This document shows positions 12,562 through 24,803 of a stretch of DNA of 64,000 nt, one piece after another. A program made the translations under genes and the position numbers. The DNA is taken from contig VCCP01000008.1 in assembly GCA_005765155.1 (NCBI GenBank), positions 310,001 through 374,000 on the forward strand, read 5' to 3'. Source of the DNA: Zelopaecilomyces penicillatus (taxonomy: Eukaryota; Ascomycota; Sordariomycetes; Hypocreales; Pseudodiploosporaceae). Each line of letters starts with the position of its first letter. Position 1 is the first letter of the stretch. The notes under the pieces were generated by a model. The model saw nothing but the letters and a program-made list of their open reading frames with translations. It did no database searches and was not told where the DNA came from.

Positions 12562-13837
12562 GGCGACGTAGCCGGAGTAAGACGTCTGTGAGCGCTCTCA
12601 TACAGGTGCGTAATGAATTAGTATGATAGAGAAGCCGCTCTATTCTGCGTAGTTGCAAGATAACGCTTGCGCAGATAGATGGACGGAAGTCGTGGAGCAA
12701 TTCCGAGGCACAAGGCGCGGTTATAGCTGATGGTTCAAGTCGCTTCAATCGACAGCTTGTATGCCGGGTTTTTTTCCTGATGAAAGAGGTCGTCGGTCAA
12801 TGGGTGAGACTCAAGTGCGACAAATTGATTGCCTTACGGAGCACAATAGTAGGTAGTTACAGCGGTGAACGTACCTGCTGGGTGCAGTTACAGGGCCTGA
12901 AGTACTATGCAGCAGGAAATTAGGCCAGTGGCTACATGGACGTTCATTTCTCATAAGCCACGCCATCTAAATTTACCCCTTCAAAATCGATCACAAGCCT
13001 CACTAGACAAAACCCACTTTATCGCGGGAGACTACTAGAGGTGGTATTTCAGCTTCGACCCAGATTCATCATATGCCGCAAGGACAACTCATACCTAATA
13101 TAGCGCTAAAATACCAAACCAGATATACAGACCTTAAAGAGGAGGTATCAGTGCTAGTTTCAAGTATAGAAATCTTCGATACGTCAAACTCCAATGTTAC
13201 TACTGTACTGTCTGTGTCCTAGCGAGCATGTGCAACACACAACAGAGCAAGCAATCAGCCCAATGCTGCTGTTGTGGAAAAGAAAAATTGTGAGCGAATT
13301 TCACTCAATGTTGCCCTGCCATACTGGGGAGTCTCTCTTATATCCGTCTCTGCGTTGTTAAATATACTAGACTGCTAGGCAATTACTCGCAGCAACTTTC
13401 AAGCATTGCGCCGTGTAAAAGGCCACATCAATATTATAACACCGCGCTGACTTATACTTAGGATACCACTATATTCGAAGGCAGAATATGGCTTTCAATT
13501 TCGCAAACAGGAAAGGAAAGGAGAGTAAAGAAATGAGATATTCTCCCGCTGGAGCCTCTTGTATCATCGTTGGTATGCCGTTGTTTATTTGAGGTGGGTC
13601 AATTAATGAATTTTGTGCGGTTACCAAACCGGATTTAAGCTCCATTATGGAGGTTAACGAAATGACTCTGCTTTTTTCCACTTGATATGAAGCTCAAAGC
13701 TGAATGACACTTGTAGCAATATCATGTTCTCCTGGAATGAGATAGTACCAACCCCAATGCAGAATTATTATCCACGCCATCTACTATGCATATCTTTCTC
13801 CCTCAATAACTCCAAAGAAAGAGGAAAGAGGTCTCAA
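12562..13837. other. Intergenic region, no gene seen
   Basis: About 1.3 kb between the NDUFAF7 start and the 3' end of the next minus-strand gene. The open frames are short or antisense to exons. An A/T-rich stretch runs from about 13300 to 13700. Nothing recognised. Confidence 0.5.
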
Positions 13838-15017
13838 TCAAGCCTTAGCAATGACGACAACGTCATCAAAGTACCAATGGGGAGTGCCGGGGTTCGGGAG
13901 ATTGACCATGAGCTTTAGACTGGCGCCAGGCCCTGCCTGCGCTGCCGTCACAGTAAAAGTATATGAATATCTGTACCAGCCATTGCCAATGTAAACACCA
14001 AGGCTTCCGTCGCCGGCTAAGATATTCTGTCCGTTGCCAGCGGTGATGAGTGTGCCTATACGGCCCCCTATATTGTTGGTAGGGTACACATTGTTCATGT
14101 GAACAAATGAGTGTGACCAAGTGCCGGGATAGAGGGTGAAGGGAGAAGACCTAATACTGGCAGAGCCATCGTTGATGGTCTCGGCAATATCGAATACCCA
14201 GGTCTGCCCATTATTGCCAAAGTTGTTGCGTTTTACGACATTCCCAGTCCAGCCAGCTGGGTTGCTGGTGACAAAGGTCCACTCAGCGGTCGATCCACTC
14301 TCAAAACCTGGGTTGGCAATGACGTTCGAGGGCGCAGGAGGGTTAACCGTGATGGTTGTGACGCCGCTGGTTGTGTCCATCGAGACAGTGGCCACGACGG
14401 TCGTTGAGACGGTGGCAGTGATCAGTTTAGTCAATGTCTAAGAGGTGACGCAAATCATCAATTACCAGTTGAGTTAAGCTGGGTTTAGTTTTGCATCGGA
14501 GAGGGTTCTTGCCAGTGGCGTTACATACATCAGTCACAGTCTGAGTCCCAGCAGTATGGGTGACGCTGACAGTGCGTGCCGGCACATTGATACATGAACA
14601 CGCAGACGTGATGCGGGCCTCCGGATATGTGACGCCTTTAGTCATGCATTGAGGTGGACTCGAGTTGTCTCTGCGTTGAATGACCTGGTTACTGTCACGG
14701 GTCACGGTAACAGTTGCAGACGGGATCGTGGCCGTATAAATTGTCGTCGTAGATGATATCGTGTCAGTCTGCGTGCTGGCAGTTATGGTGAGCCATGTTG
14801 TCTCTGTGGCGGTCGCAGTGACAGTTGCAACGGTGCTTGTGTATGGCGTCAGAGCCGCACAGTAGGCAGTAGCCGATACAGAATAACGCTTGTCGATGAA
14901 GCATCGCAGCAGGTTATCGCTGTTGCAGGCGGCTCGTTGGAAGAGGCTCAAGGGCGAGGCAACTGAACAACCCAGAAAACTGGCCAGAACAGCAAACACG
15001 GCTGATTTGTAAACCAT
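13838..15017 (-). CDS. Secreted Ser/Thr-rich protein with carbohydrate-binding-like C-terminus
   Basis: Exons 15017-14529 and 14437-13838 (intron 14438-14528, GTATGT...TTAG), about 362 residues. Signal peptide MVYKSAVFAVLASFLGCSVAS. The next 180 residues hold several Cys and a long Thr/Ser/Val tract (TVATVTATATETTW), as in O-glycosylated wall proteins. After PPAPSNVIANPGFESG comes a domain of about 150 residues with WTFVTSNPAGW, GNNGQTWVFDIAETI and a closing PHWYFDDVVVIA; NPGFE starts and FDDV ends are typical of CBM4/9-like jelly-roll modules. Without the splice, two unconnected frames appear; GTATGT is the only donor that gives both phase and a normal intron length. A TATA box lies about 100 bases upstream. 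Probably extracellular or wall-bound; a GPI signal is not evident. Confidence 0.75.
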
Positions 15018-16119
15018 TATGGCGGGACAAGATGAGGCGGATGGAGACGGGAGTCAAGGGTTTGGAAGGAGGATGGCGAACTCATCATTGAGAAGAAGAC
15101 CTCGACTTGTACCTTATATAAAGAGAGGGGATGTATACATTTACTCCATAAAGGTACTGGTAGACTGAGCGTAGATGCCTCCTGAGCTGCTTAGTGCTAT
15201 CAGTTGATAGATCATGGCAAGAATAAAACGCCAGAAGTGATGAGTTGTCCAAACTAGGAAATCACGAGCAGTAGGCTATCGAAATATTGAGTCTTATTTG
15301 AGACTTACTTCAGCCGTTCACTAGGGTGTGGGCTACTGGCGCCAGCGGTTCCAGCGATAGTGTGCCAGGCTATTGCAGCCTCCAGTGCTGCCATATCTCT
15401 AGACCCAAAGCCAACTGGCTTGCTCATAAGTGATGTCGGGTTGAGCCGTGAATGGATTGTTAGGAGGGGCTAGTGGGCCAGTTTGGAGCCAGCTTCAGCA
15501 CTGAATGCCCTGAGCGTTGACCCGTAACCAGGCGTTTCAAGAACCTACAGAATGGATAATTCTCATAGAAGGGGCTTCTAAGCTTGTAGGAGGTAGCCAG
15601 TTCAACACAACGAATTACCCATTATACCAGGTGAAGGAAGTATATCCAATGGAAGGCAACATCGACAAAAACATGCTGCTGATGGCAGACTTCATCCTCA
15701 GACTGAATTAGTGCCGGCACTGGGGTCGGAAAGATCCACAATCTGAGAGGTCCCGAGATAATAAGCTTTCCCAATTAACGTAAATGGGAGAACGAAAGGC
15801 TAGGCTCTGCTTTTCTCGACATCCACTATTGTCTAGCCTTTTCTCTACTACTAATTATATGTTGCTTTTCAGTTTACAGTCTCATTTGTCACATGGGGAT
15901 GATATCGTTTGTCTAATCAACTTTCCCGCTTCCATTGAAATGTAAAAATGGTTGAATGTGTAATTTCCAAAAAAAAAAAAAAAAACCAAACAAAGAAATT
16001 ATTCATCAACATGATGCCCTGCGCCAGATCCCTCATATTGGAAGCAGATATTGTATGGCCCGCTATCCCTCCGAAGAAAATAATCCAAGAAATCCACACC
16101 AAAAGAAATATGCACCATT
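15018..16119. other. Intergenic region with promoter of the secreted protein gene
   Basis: 1.1 kb. The right flank of the minus-strand gene carries the TATA element listed separately. A 16-base A run lies near 15969-15984. No gene recognised. Confidence 0.5.
15113..15121 (-). promoter_or_regulatory. TATA box of the secreted protein gene
   Basis: On the minus strand the sequence reads TTATATAAG about 100 bases before the ATG at 15017. Position and match are good for a core promoter element of a regulated secreted protein gene. Confidence 0.6.
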
Positions 16120-18156
16120 TTATCGATAATTTCTGCCAGCCTGAGAATCCAGCTCGTAGGATTGTACAGGTCCTGACTGCCATCCATTACTATATACGCC
16201 AGGAGTTGCCGGCGATACGGTGGAAGATCCATGCGTAGGCTGGGCACTCAATGGGTATGGCGATGGATGGCTGTATCCTGTGTTTGCAAGTTCCTGAGGT
16301 GGCACCTGGCCAGAATATCCCGAAGGGAAGTTGCCGTGCAGTTCCTGGCGTGGCGATTCGTATGGCGGTAGCTCGGAGACCGCAACCCCGATGCCACCTT
16401 GTAATTCGGGCCTTGGTGTATGGGTGGGCGTAGGCAACTCGGTCACGCCTGCAACACTCGGCGAAAGAATTTTGGCGGTGTCGTCCAATTCTGGGGGCCC
16501 ATTCGCGTCGTTGTCGAGGGCCGTGGCGTGCATCTGCTCCTCTCGTAACTTCTTTGCCTTTCTGCGGCGTAATATAAAGGCAACTACTCCAATGATGGCA
16601 ATGATGACGACCACACCCAGCACTGCTGCTGCAATAATAGCCGTCTTGTTGACACTTCCAGACTTTTTGCTGCTTCCTGGAGTGTTGGAACCGTCACCTG
16701 TGCCTTTGTCTGCGCCGTCGTCCGCTCCACCACTCCCCCCCTTTCCGCCCCCTGTTTGTGAGGGGCTTGAGGACCCAGAGCCATTGCCAGAGGTTGGGCG
16801 AGGGTATGACTCGGTAGCCAACTCTGTGACTGCCGCGACAACCGCGCCGTTTGCAGCACTGCAATAAAAGTCGAGCAGTTCGAGGGCAGATCTGACTTCC
16901 GCGGTAGCGGTGTTGTCACAGTAATACTTGACTTTGGAGGTTAGAGTGCTCGATATCCGGTTCCGCATTCCTGACTTGAGGCAAACACATGACGCCAGAG
17001 CTTGTGGTCCAACTCCGCACAGTGACGCAGTTTGCTGTTCGTTGTTGTGAGCACGGTTGTCTTTGGGCTGGTTGTAAATTTGTACGGGATATAACTTACA
17101 TCAAGGATAGCAGATGCAACGCCAGTTTGGGCACATGTTCCAAGCATCTTGTACTGTGACAAGGCGGTGATATGATATGTCACTGATAGTCAAGTCAGCA
17201 TCTCATATATTTGTGCCGAAATTTTGATTTGATGGGAAGATGGAACCTACTGTCCCCAGGTGGACCCTTGGGCAGAGCAAATGACGTGGTGCCGTTGTTC
17301 ATGGCGCAGTATTCATTGAAGAAATTCTGAGCGGAGGTAACATCTTCGCCGTTGGAGCACGACGACCGCACTGATCTGCTCATCGTCTCGCTGATGGCTG
17401 CGGGTAGACCGCCTTTGTTGCAGACACAAGGGGCATACAAGCTGGCGGCTTCGGGGCATCTCGACCGACCCTAAATCCGATTTGTTAGATTTAGTTCCAA
17501 TATTGACATTGACTGATCGTCATGAACGTATGATTGTGCAAAGAAATAATCATCAATATGAGGGAGAGGGGTTTACACATACAATTCCCACAACGGCGGC
17601 CGACACACCGTCCCGTGCACATGACGGCAAGTACGACAGCTCTGCCAGATCTGTGATATATGCTTCGACAATATTCGTCGTGGGGGTCGGGAAGAGAATG
17701 GTTGAATCTGGGTTACAGTACTTTTGTAACACCCGCGAAGCGCTCTGTTGGTCCTCGGTTGCAGAGCTACCGCAGTTGCTGTTGATTTCGGTGGAGATAG
17801 ATGAAACAACACTTTTGGATAAGGCCGTGTTGGAGCAGAAACAAGACTGAAGCTTTTCCTCGCTGTCACCGCAGAGTGTAGCCAACGTCAACGAGGCGAT
17901 TTTGTAAGAGACGGCGCTGGAGGCACATGGAGCCTACATGTGGAGTTTGGCCCTCTGTTAGTACGAAGTTGATATACTTTGCCAAATGCTGCCACTTCCA
18001 ACGTCCAACTAAATGCCATGATGCGATGTGGACAAGTCGGTCACGTACCAATTGTGAGTAGATGTCTAGTTCGGTCACGTATGCAGCAGTTGCTGGGTTA
18101 GCAAATAATGCTATGTAGATGGCCCAGGCGGGCGATGACCAGTTGAGTGGCCGCAT
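16120..18156 (-). CDS. Single-pass membrane protein with three cysteine modules
   Basis: Five minus-strand exons: 18156-18049, 17933-17583, 17470-17251, 17182-17100 and 17034-16120, about 558 residues; all phases agree. A signal peptide (NWSSPAWAIYIALFANPATA) is followed by three related cysteine modules, each with a PC/SC/TC-A start, a later C-x-C (SCFC, APCVCN, ASCVCL) and a closing YC. Then come a Gly/Ser/Asp-rich linker, one hydrophobic segment (AIIAAAVLGVVVIIAIIGVV) and a basic stop-transfer RRRKAKK. The cytosolic tail of about 150 residues is rich in Pro, Ser and Tyr and ends QAGRNYR. The layout is that of fungal surface sensors or adhesins, somewhat like CFEM or WSC proteins, but the modules fit neither pattern exactly. 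Function unknown; surface location inferred. Confidence 0.8.
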
Positions 18157-19732
18157 CGGAACGGGCTTTGCCTCCGTGATGGCACTGGCGATACTTCTGG
18201 GCTAGGTGGATCTCTTCGTGTGTCTTCTTATGACCTGCTCGCACGACCTGATCGTCTGGTAAAGTATGTGTGTGTGTGTAGAGGGCAAGTTTGATCATGT
18301 TGTTGAGTTTATTTTTTTCAGCCTCCAAACAACTCACAACTTTCCTCCTAAGGCTTTCCCCATGCACCCTGGCACGCGCTGTGATAGCTGCTCAGTCGGG
18401 CGGTCCTGCAACCGGTGCGTGTGAGTCGGGGCCCCTCTAGTTTCAATCTAGGCAATAATACTTCTAGGGCATCTCTAATCTTCGCCAGTGGCTTGACTAT
18501 GCCAAAAAGCGTGCGGCTGCTGTTAGTTTGAGAGGCTGCTATTTGACGCTTCTCACGATGCCCCTGGCAGCTGAACTCAACCTGCATGCGCACCATGCCA
18601 AGCTCGGAGATGCAGGGGCCTCCTCGCGTGGATTGTGCGTGAAGAGAACTGGGGAGATTGCGACAGGTTTAAGCCGCCTGTCTCGAGTAAGTAGTCATTG
18701 CTGTAGCCTACAACATACCCATGTAACACCAGTGCTACAGCGGAATTCCCGATGGATGAGGCTGACTAGCACATCCCCACAAGAACTGAGGTCTGTACTC
18801 TGTAGAGATCGTCATGCAATCATGGCAATTCGGGCGTTGCGAGTGCCGTTGCCAAACAATCTAGGCCTGGACAGATGGGATCAGGCTTGGCAGAAATTGT
18901 GCTCCCCGCCACGTTGGCCATAACTTCTCCTTATTAGTGTCGGGACGAACCGGCCATGGGACTTGAGATGCCTGAGCATCAAAGTGGCTGTTGGATGATA
19001 ATCCAAGTCGCAAAATACCGTTGCTGGAGCTTCGTTCTGCTACGTACCCTAGGTAGGTAGTAGTATCGGATAGTGGCAGCCCAGTATCACCAATTGTCTC
19101 ATTGATTTGCTGGCCATGATTCCATTCTAGTTGGCGGCGCAGAGGCTGGTGGGTGTAAAGTATTGTAAGGAGCTGTGACTCGACTCTTTACCCTACTACC
19201 TATGTAGGTAGGCTGCCGGGACTGCTTCAGCCTCGGTGGAAGCCTGCTCGACCCCCTCTAAACCAATTGATAATTCAGGAAAGATTTCATCCATCCTCGG
19301 AGCATGTGCATGTGTAAGACACCTCACTGCGTTCTCTGGTTGGGTTTTATTTTGTTGCATTATCGCAAAGGGGGCGAATGCGAACATCCCTTATTGGGTG
19401 GAAACTTAATATTGCTCTACTTGAAGTAGTAAGGCGCTGCCCGTAGACCCGTAGCCAATCACTGTCACTGCATGCTAGTCTAGAGCTCCATGTCCACCAG
19501 CGTAAAGGTAGGTTGTCTGCAAGGGTACTTGCGAGCCAAGGTCCAACCACATTTGGAGTCGATCTTGAAGCTAAAAGCTCTATTGTCTACAGAACAACTC
19601 AACAAGCATTTAGCAATCGACTACACGACTCCACGCTGCGAATCCCAAGTTCACTTCAAATTCATGCGTACAGAATCTTTGTCATACGAAGGCTGAATTC
19701 TAGAAGAAGACGTTTATTCGTCTCGGTTTTCG
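18157..19732. other. Intergenic region, no gene seen
   Basis: About 1.6 kb between divergent genes. TAGG/CCTA repeats occur near 19048 and 19196, and a GTGTGTGTGTGT run near 18267. The small open frames have no domain signature. It must contain both promoters. Confidence 0.5.
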
Positions 19733-21243
19733 ATGGCAAGTACGGCCAAATCGCGATGGGCCGCGACCGAGGAGGATGCCGAGCTCGATGCGCAGATTAA
19801 ACGAGAAAAGGAGGAGAAGCAGCGGAAAAAGGCAGAGAAGGCAAAGAAACTAGAGGCAGAGAGGAAGGCGGCGGACATTGAGATTTCCAAAAACCGCGAC
19901 AACAACGACGAAATCGATGATGGGCGGCCTTCGAAACGGCGTAAGCTCACCCCAGAGCCCAGTAGCGGCCCCAGTGATAGCACATCGACGGCGCCTATAA
20001 AGCTTCTGAGATTCGAGGCTGACAGCTGGACACGGAGTCGTAGTGTGGAAAACTACGATAAGCTGAATGACATTGAAGAAGGCACATACGGCTGGGTCGC
20101 GCGCGCCACAGACAGGACGACAGGCAAGGTCGTCGCTCTGAAGCGTCTGAAGCTGGAGCCCGGAGATCGCAACGGCTTGCCGGTTACGGGGATCCGAGAG
20201 ATACAGATACTTAAAAATTGCAGGCACCGTAACATTGTCACCATGCAAGAGGTGGTGGTTGGAGAAGAAGTCTCCAAGCCAGACAAGTATGTTCAAACCC
20301 TCTCCGAGTTACTGATTTGGGACTGTTCTTATACCAACTTGATGCAAGCTATACTCTTATAGATTACTGACACTAATATCCTCGAAATTGTAGTTCAATA
20401 TTTCTCGTCCTAGAATTCGTCGAGCATGATTTAAAGGGCGTCCTAGAGGACATGCCCGAGCCGTTTCTCTCTTCCGAAGTCAAACGACTACTCTTACAGC
20501 TTACAGCTGGTATCGCATACCTCCACGAGAACTGGATTCTCCACCGCGATCTTAAGACATCGAATCTCCTGCTCAATAACCGAGGCCAGCTCAAAATTGC
20601 AGACTTTGGCATGGCACGATATGTTGGCGACCCACCCCCCAAGTTGACACAACTTGTCGTCACGCTTTGGTATCGAGCGCCGGAACTTCTTCTGGGGACC
20701 AAGACATATGATGCGGCGGTTGATATGTGGAGCGTGGGCTGCATCTTTGGCGAGTTGATTACGCGGGAACCTCTACTACAGGGCAGTAACGAGGTAGACC
20801 AGATGTCCAAGATTTTCGAGATATGTGGCGTTCCCACGGATGAGACCTGGCCTGGTTTTCGCAGGCTTCCAAATGCTCGCTCTCTGCGACTGCCCAAGAG
20901 CTCTCTCACGGCAGGCTCCGTCATCCGCGCAAGGTTTCCCAACATGACGGCTGCAGGGGCCGGCCTCCTAAACGACCTGCTCTCTCTCGACCCGGGCCGC
21001 CGCCCCTCAGCGAAAGAGATGCTTCAGCACGAATACTTTCGTCAAGATCCGAAACCGAAACCCGAAAGCCTGTTTCCGACATTTCCCAGTAAGGCTGGCC
21101 AGGAAAAAAGGAGGCGGCATGAGCCGAATGCCCCGATGAGAGGACAGGCGGCTGCCACACTGGGTGACGCTGATTTCAGCGGAATATTCCAGGGGCGAGA
21201 CAGAGAGGAGCGAGGTGCAGGATTCACTTTGCGCATGGTCTAG
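19733..21243 (+). CDS. CDK11/Ppk23-type cyclin-dependent protein kinase
   Basis: Exons 19733-20286 and 20394-21243 (intron 20287-20393), about 467 residues. An N-terminal Lys/Glu-rich coiled-coil segment and a KRRK basic cluster suggest nuclear location. The kinase domain starts at about residue 105: IEEGTYGWVARA (glycine loop), VVALKRLKLE (catalytic Lys), PVTGIRE in place of the PSTAIRE/PITSLRE cyclin-binding helix, LHRDLKTSNLLL, ADFGMAR and TLWYRAPELLLG. HRDLKTSNLLL with VVTLWYRAPE is typical of CDK11/PITSLRE and fission yeast Ppk23. Expected to phosphorylate transcription or splicing factors together with a cyclin partner. All catalytic residues are present. A conserved gene; confidence in kinase type is high, and in CDK11 subclass good. 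Confidence 0.9.
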
Positions 21244-21753
21244 CAGGCCGAAATACCAATATGTTGTTAATGACTAGGCTCCCCGTTTTCTAGTAACTCG
21301 ACAGTGAGAGCACATACTCTCAGAACTCCATCAAAAGAATACGGACTATTACTGTGTATTTGATCGATCATATGTGTTGATGGCACTACAGGATTCACAA
21401 GCAGGACAAGATTTCCTGTTTCATTTAAATGATAGACAATTAATATGAACATGTGTTTGGCCAATGCTGAAGAGCAACCGCCCCATCTAGACGCATGGAT
21501 CATTAGAAGATTGTTAATATTTTGGCGCTTATATCATGATGAAACCTAATCCAAGAGTGCTTTCCAATCCCCAACATCCAATGAGTTGTAGAAATCGACG
21601 ACGAACACCAATCTGAAGCAAAAGAACGCCCTAAAACCAAGCCCGCAATTACCACCAAAAACCCCCTCCATGAAAAATTACAAAATGTCATCCCGTTTAG
21701 ATTAAAAGATTTTGTCAACGTAAAGACCCCGAAGAATTGAGCAAAGTCTTGGA
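21244..21753. other. Convergent 3' intergenic spacer
   Basis: 510 bases between the kinase stop and the DUF7137-like stop. AT-rich; the open frame at 21503-21811 runs into the neighbour's 3' end and has no coding signature. Confidence 0.5.
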
Positions 21754-22726
21754 CTACTGCAGCCCAAGACCTGACACGAACCATGTAAAGCTGAATACAG
21801 TTACCATACACATGGTAAGGGCAAAACCAACAGCATGACGGTCAAAGCCAGAGGTTGCCGCGTTGCAACCAATGCATTTCCACTCCGGGAAGGGCGTATA
21901 TGGCTGCCCAGCATAGAGGCCGAATGTGAGGCCACTGTACGATCCAAGATATCCAGGCTCAGGGCGGTCGGTGATGGATGCATCCGAGTCCTTGATAATG
22001 AGGGTGTACATCTCGGACAGAAGAGCAGATTCAGCAGAATCGGCTTGGTCATTGGTGTTCCAGACGTAGCTGACGTCGGTTTCGAATGTCATGTTGGCAG
22101 TGAGGGTCCAAGTCGCTCTAGCAACGGAACAGCTAGCAAGTACATCGATGGCAGTTGGAGTGCCTAGAAGCGAGGTGTAGTTCCATCCCCATGTGACATA
22201 ATCACCAATTTTGTACAATGGTGTGGCCACGGCAGCGGCAGCAGGGGTCTTCATACTGACGCCTGCAGGAGGAGCATCAGGGGCGAACTGAGTATGAGTA
22301 ATTCTGCTGTCTTCATCTTCGGTGCCAGTGCCAGTGGCGGTCGCGGTGTCAGTTCCAGTTTTGGCTTTGGCAGTGTTGAGATTGAAATCGGTCTTTTTGC
22401 CAGCCTTGAAGGATGTTGACGAGGCAGTTGTAACCGTAGGTCGCGATGTCACAGATGCAACGGAAGACTTGGAGTCATCGGTACCTAGAATGGGTTAGCG
22501 AATGCGTGCGCCCAAAAGCGAAGATTGGGAAGGGACCTATGTGTTGAGAAAGCATCGACTGCGTCCCAAGAGAATACATACCCGTCGCTTTGGTGTCGCT
22601 CTCCGTCTCATCGGCACGTACGACAAGAGTGTCAACGTCTGGGAGCCAACCTGGCCAGGCAGATACCAACGGAGAAACAGACGAGAGGCACAAGGCCAGT
22701 CGCACCAGGGATTGTGTTGGACGCAT
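21754..22726 (-). CDS. DUF7137-like secreted or membrane-anchored fungal protein
   Basis: Exons 22726-22582 and 22484-21754 (intron 22485-22581), about 291 residues. Signal peptide MRPTQSLVRLALCLSSVSPLVSA. A Thr/Ser/Lys-rich low-complexity linker (TGTDTATATGTGTEDED) follows. The globular part begins PLYKIGDYVTWGWNYTSLLGTP and includes NQTF-like sites and Tyr/Ser-rich strands, a pattern I associate with the fungal DUF7137 family. The C-terminus has one hydrophobic segment (AVGFALTMCMVTVFSFTWFV) that could be a membrane anchor or GPI-type signal. Function of the family is unknown; a cell-surface role is inferred from topology only. Confidence 0.75.
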
Positions 22727-24803
22727 TATGTTGTAATTTCTGTTCTGAAAGTGCTGATTATGGGCAAAACAAAACGTGGCAAGGAGGTTTGCTCTGCGTT
22801 GCTTAACAGCAGAAAGGAAAAGCGAGCAAACAATGAGACGATGGATCCCGACACGATGGGAGCGCCGAGCGCGTGCTCTTTGTGAATCGCGAGTTGATGG
22901 ATGCGGCCGTTGGAATCTGGCGTTGTTGAGTTTGTGGCTGCACAAGCAGGACGCGGGCCGGTCGGGTCGTTACTGCGTGGACCAGAAAACCTAATTTGGA
23001 ACCGGAGAGCAAAGCGAGTGCTGGACGTGAAGCGAGAGTCGGGAAAAAAGCGAAAGGGATACCAAAAAAGGCCCAGAAGCGAACAAAGCGAGAGACGATG
23101 AAAGAAGGGGAAAAGCCAAACGCAGGATAGAATGGCGAATGGAGGGGCTTGGTCAAGCGGATGATGGATGGCGAGAAAAGGGGAGGAAAAGCAGGAGAAG
23201 TGCAGTGTGTACGTACAGTACATGGCACGGCGCTGGCTGGCAAAGGGGTGGGCCAAGATCTCCTGGGCCTAGCCGCCTTGGCTTGGCCCCAGTGGGACGT
23301 GGTGGCCAGCAGTACGCAGGGAGGACGGCATTGATGGGACACCTGAACACGGGCTTGGGAGGGCAGTAGTACAGCGCATATCAGTGTTACAGTAGGGTCT
23401 CCCAGCGGTTTCTCAGCGGCTCTCAGCGCATTACGTACCTGTCGCTGACAGGGGCCAGGGGAGGGAGACTGCGGGTCATTCGTGTTGTTGTAGTAGACAC
23501 TAGACCTAAAGAAGTTTGGTTGCAGTATCTGATGCCGCAGCATGAAAAAAAAAAAAAACCACATCCTGGCAGTGAAAAACGAACAACATGCATGCCGTTG
23601 GCGTGCAGCGATCACACTTCTCAAGCACGCAGGTGAACAGAGCAACTTTTTGGCACCTTTCTAGACTTGTCTTGTCATCTCTTGCATTCCGTTGTCTTTT
23701 TTTCCTTTTTCCCTTTTCTTTTCTCATCACAACCACCACGTTCAACTTTTGCCCCCCCCCCTCTTCTCCCTACGCCTTTCTCAATGGATAAAACCACACG
23801 GGAGAACCGGCCGCCTACTACGTATGATCGTTGTTGTAAAGAGAGTCGAGTCGTTCATGCGCACATCACGTGATCTCGTGTTAACCGGGTGGCTACTGGG
23901 GCTATTTTCGTATCGTATAGCATCGCCTTGTGGCCCCTAGCTACCCACCACCATTTTGGGCGCCTCAGCACACTGCGGCTAAGAATAAGGCACACGACGG
24001 TGGCGATGCGTTGGCCCGGCGGCCGGTCTTAGCGGGCTTAGCATTGTCGTCGGTGAGTGGCTGTCGTTGCTTTTGGCTGCCTTCTGCCAAGCTCTTCTTG
24101 TGGGTGTGCATGTGTATAATAAGTGCAGGTAAAAAAAAAATGAGGTGTGTTTACGAGCAACTTGACCTGGGACCTTTTTTATTTTTAATTTTTGCAACGA
24201 CAGACTGACCCGGATTGGGTGAAAGAAAGGCTGTGCTGCATTGCGTCGGCAGGACAACTTTGAAACGGCGACTCGTATGTGCTTGTATTGGCATGTTAAT
24301 GCATGTGGGGGGGATAAATCGCCATGAGAAAAGCGCGACAGGTACAAGTTTACAACGAATGCATGGGACATTCCCATCGCTGTTCGCTTGGTCCTGGTGT
24401 TCATCATCTAGCCGTCACCACATCGACCCAGTGACGGGCTCTCTGTGAGCATGGGAAAGATTCCTTGTTCTTGTTCATGTACCGGTGCCGTGCCGAACCA
24501 GCCAGCCCCTGGTCGGCATGTGCCGCCTCATCCTTGCGGATAGGTACCTACCTACCTACTTGGTTACGTAGAACTGTACTTGGAATTACCGCACTGACGA
24601 ACCCCTGGGACTACCTACTACGTAGTTACACCTGCGGGTACGGCACAAGGAGGCGTATCTGTTCTGATCACGGCGCTTCATGCTAAGTATCCAATACCTT
24701 TTAAGTTGGGCACTAATTTACTAGGTACCTAGGTCGTTCATACCTGCCTGCCCACCATCGTGACATCAGAATCCACCAAACATATAGATCTGGCCATCGT
24801 AAT
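22727..24803. other. Long intergenic region, no gene seen
   Basis: About 2.1 kb. Purine/pyrimidine-skewed, with A, C and T homopolymers near 23545, 23752 and 23697 and CCTA/TAGG repeats at 24541-24745. A long minus-strand open frame at 22803-23645 overlaps the 5' leader of the DUF7137-like gene and is low-complexity (Phe, Ser, Pro), so I do not call it. Confidence 0.5.
24543..24559. repeat. CCTA/TAGG tetranucleotide repeat
   Basis: TAGGTACCTACCTACCTAC-like run, the complement of the motif near 1641. It shares the palindromic TAGGTACCTA core with copies near 24722. Confidence 0.6.

Noticed and set aside
12368..12748. A 126-codon minus-strand frame over NDUFAF7 exon 1
   Set aside because: The other frame gives a mitochondrial presequence that splices in phase to the conserved methyltransferase; this one does not.
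14438..14528. Alternative 28-base intron or GC-AG donor in the secreted protein gene
   Set aside because: 28 bases is too short for a fungal intron, and the GC-AG choice puts a stop directly after the junction; GTATGT at 14528 fits both length and phase.
22803..23645. A 280-codon minus-strand open frame
   Set aside because: Overlaps the 5' leader and first exon of the DUF7137-like gene, is Phe/Ser/Pro-rich low complexity and comes from skewed purine/pyrimidine DNA; no domain.
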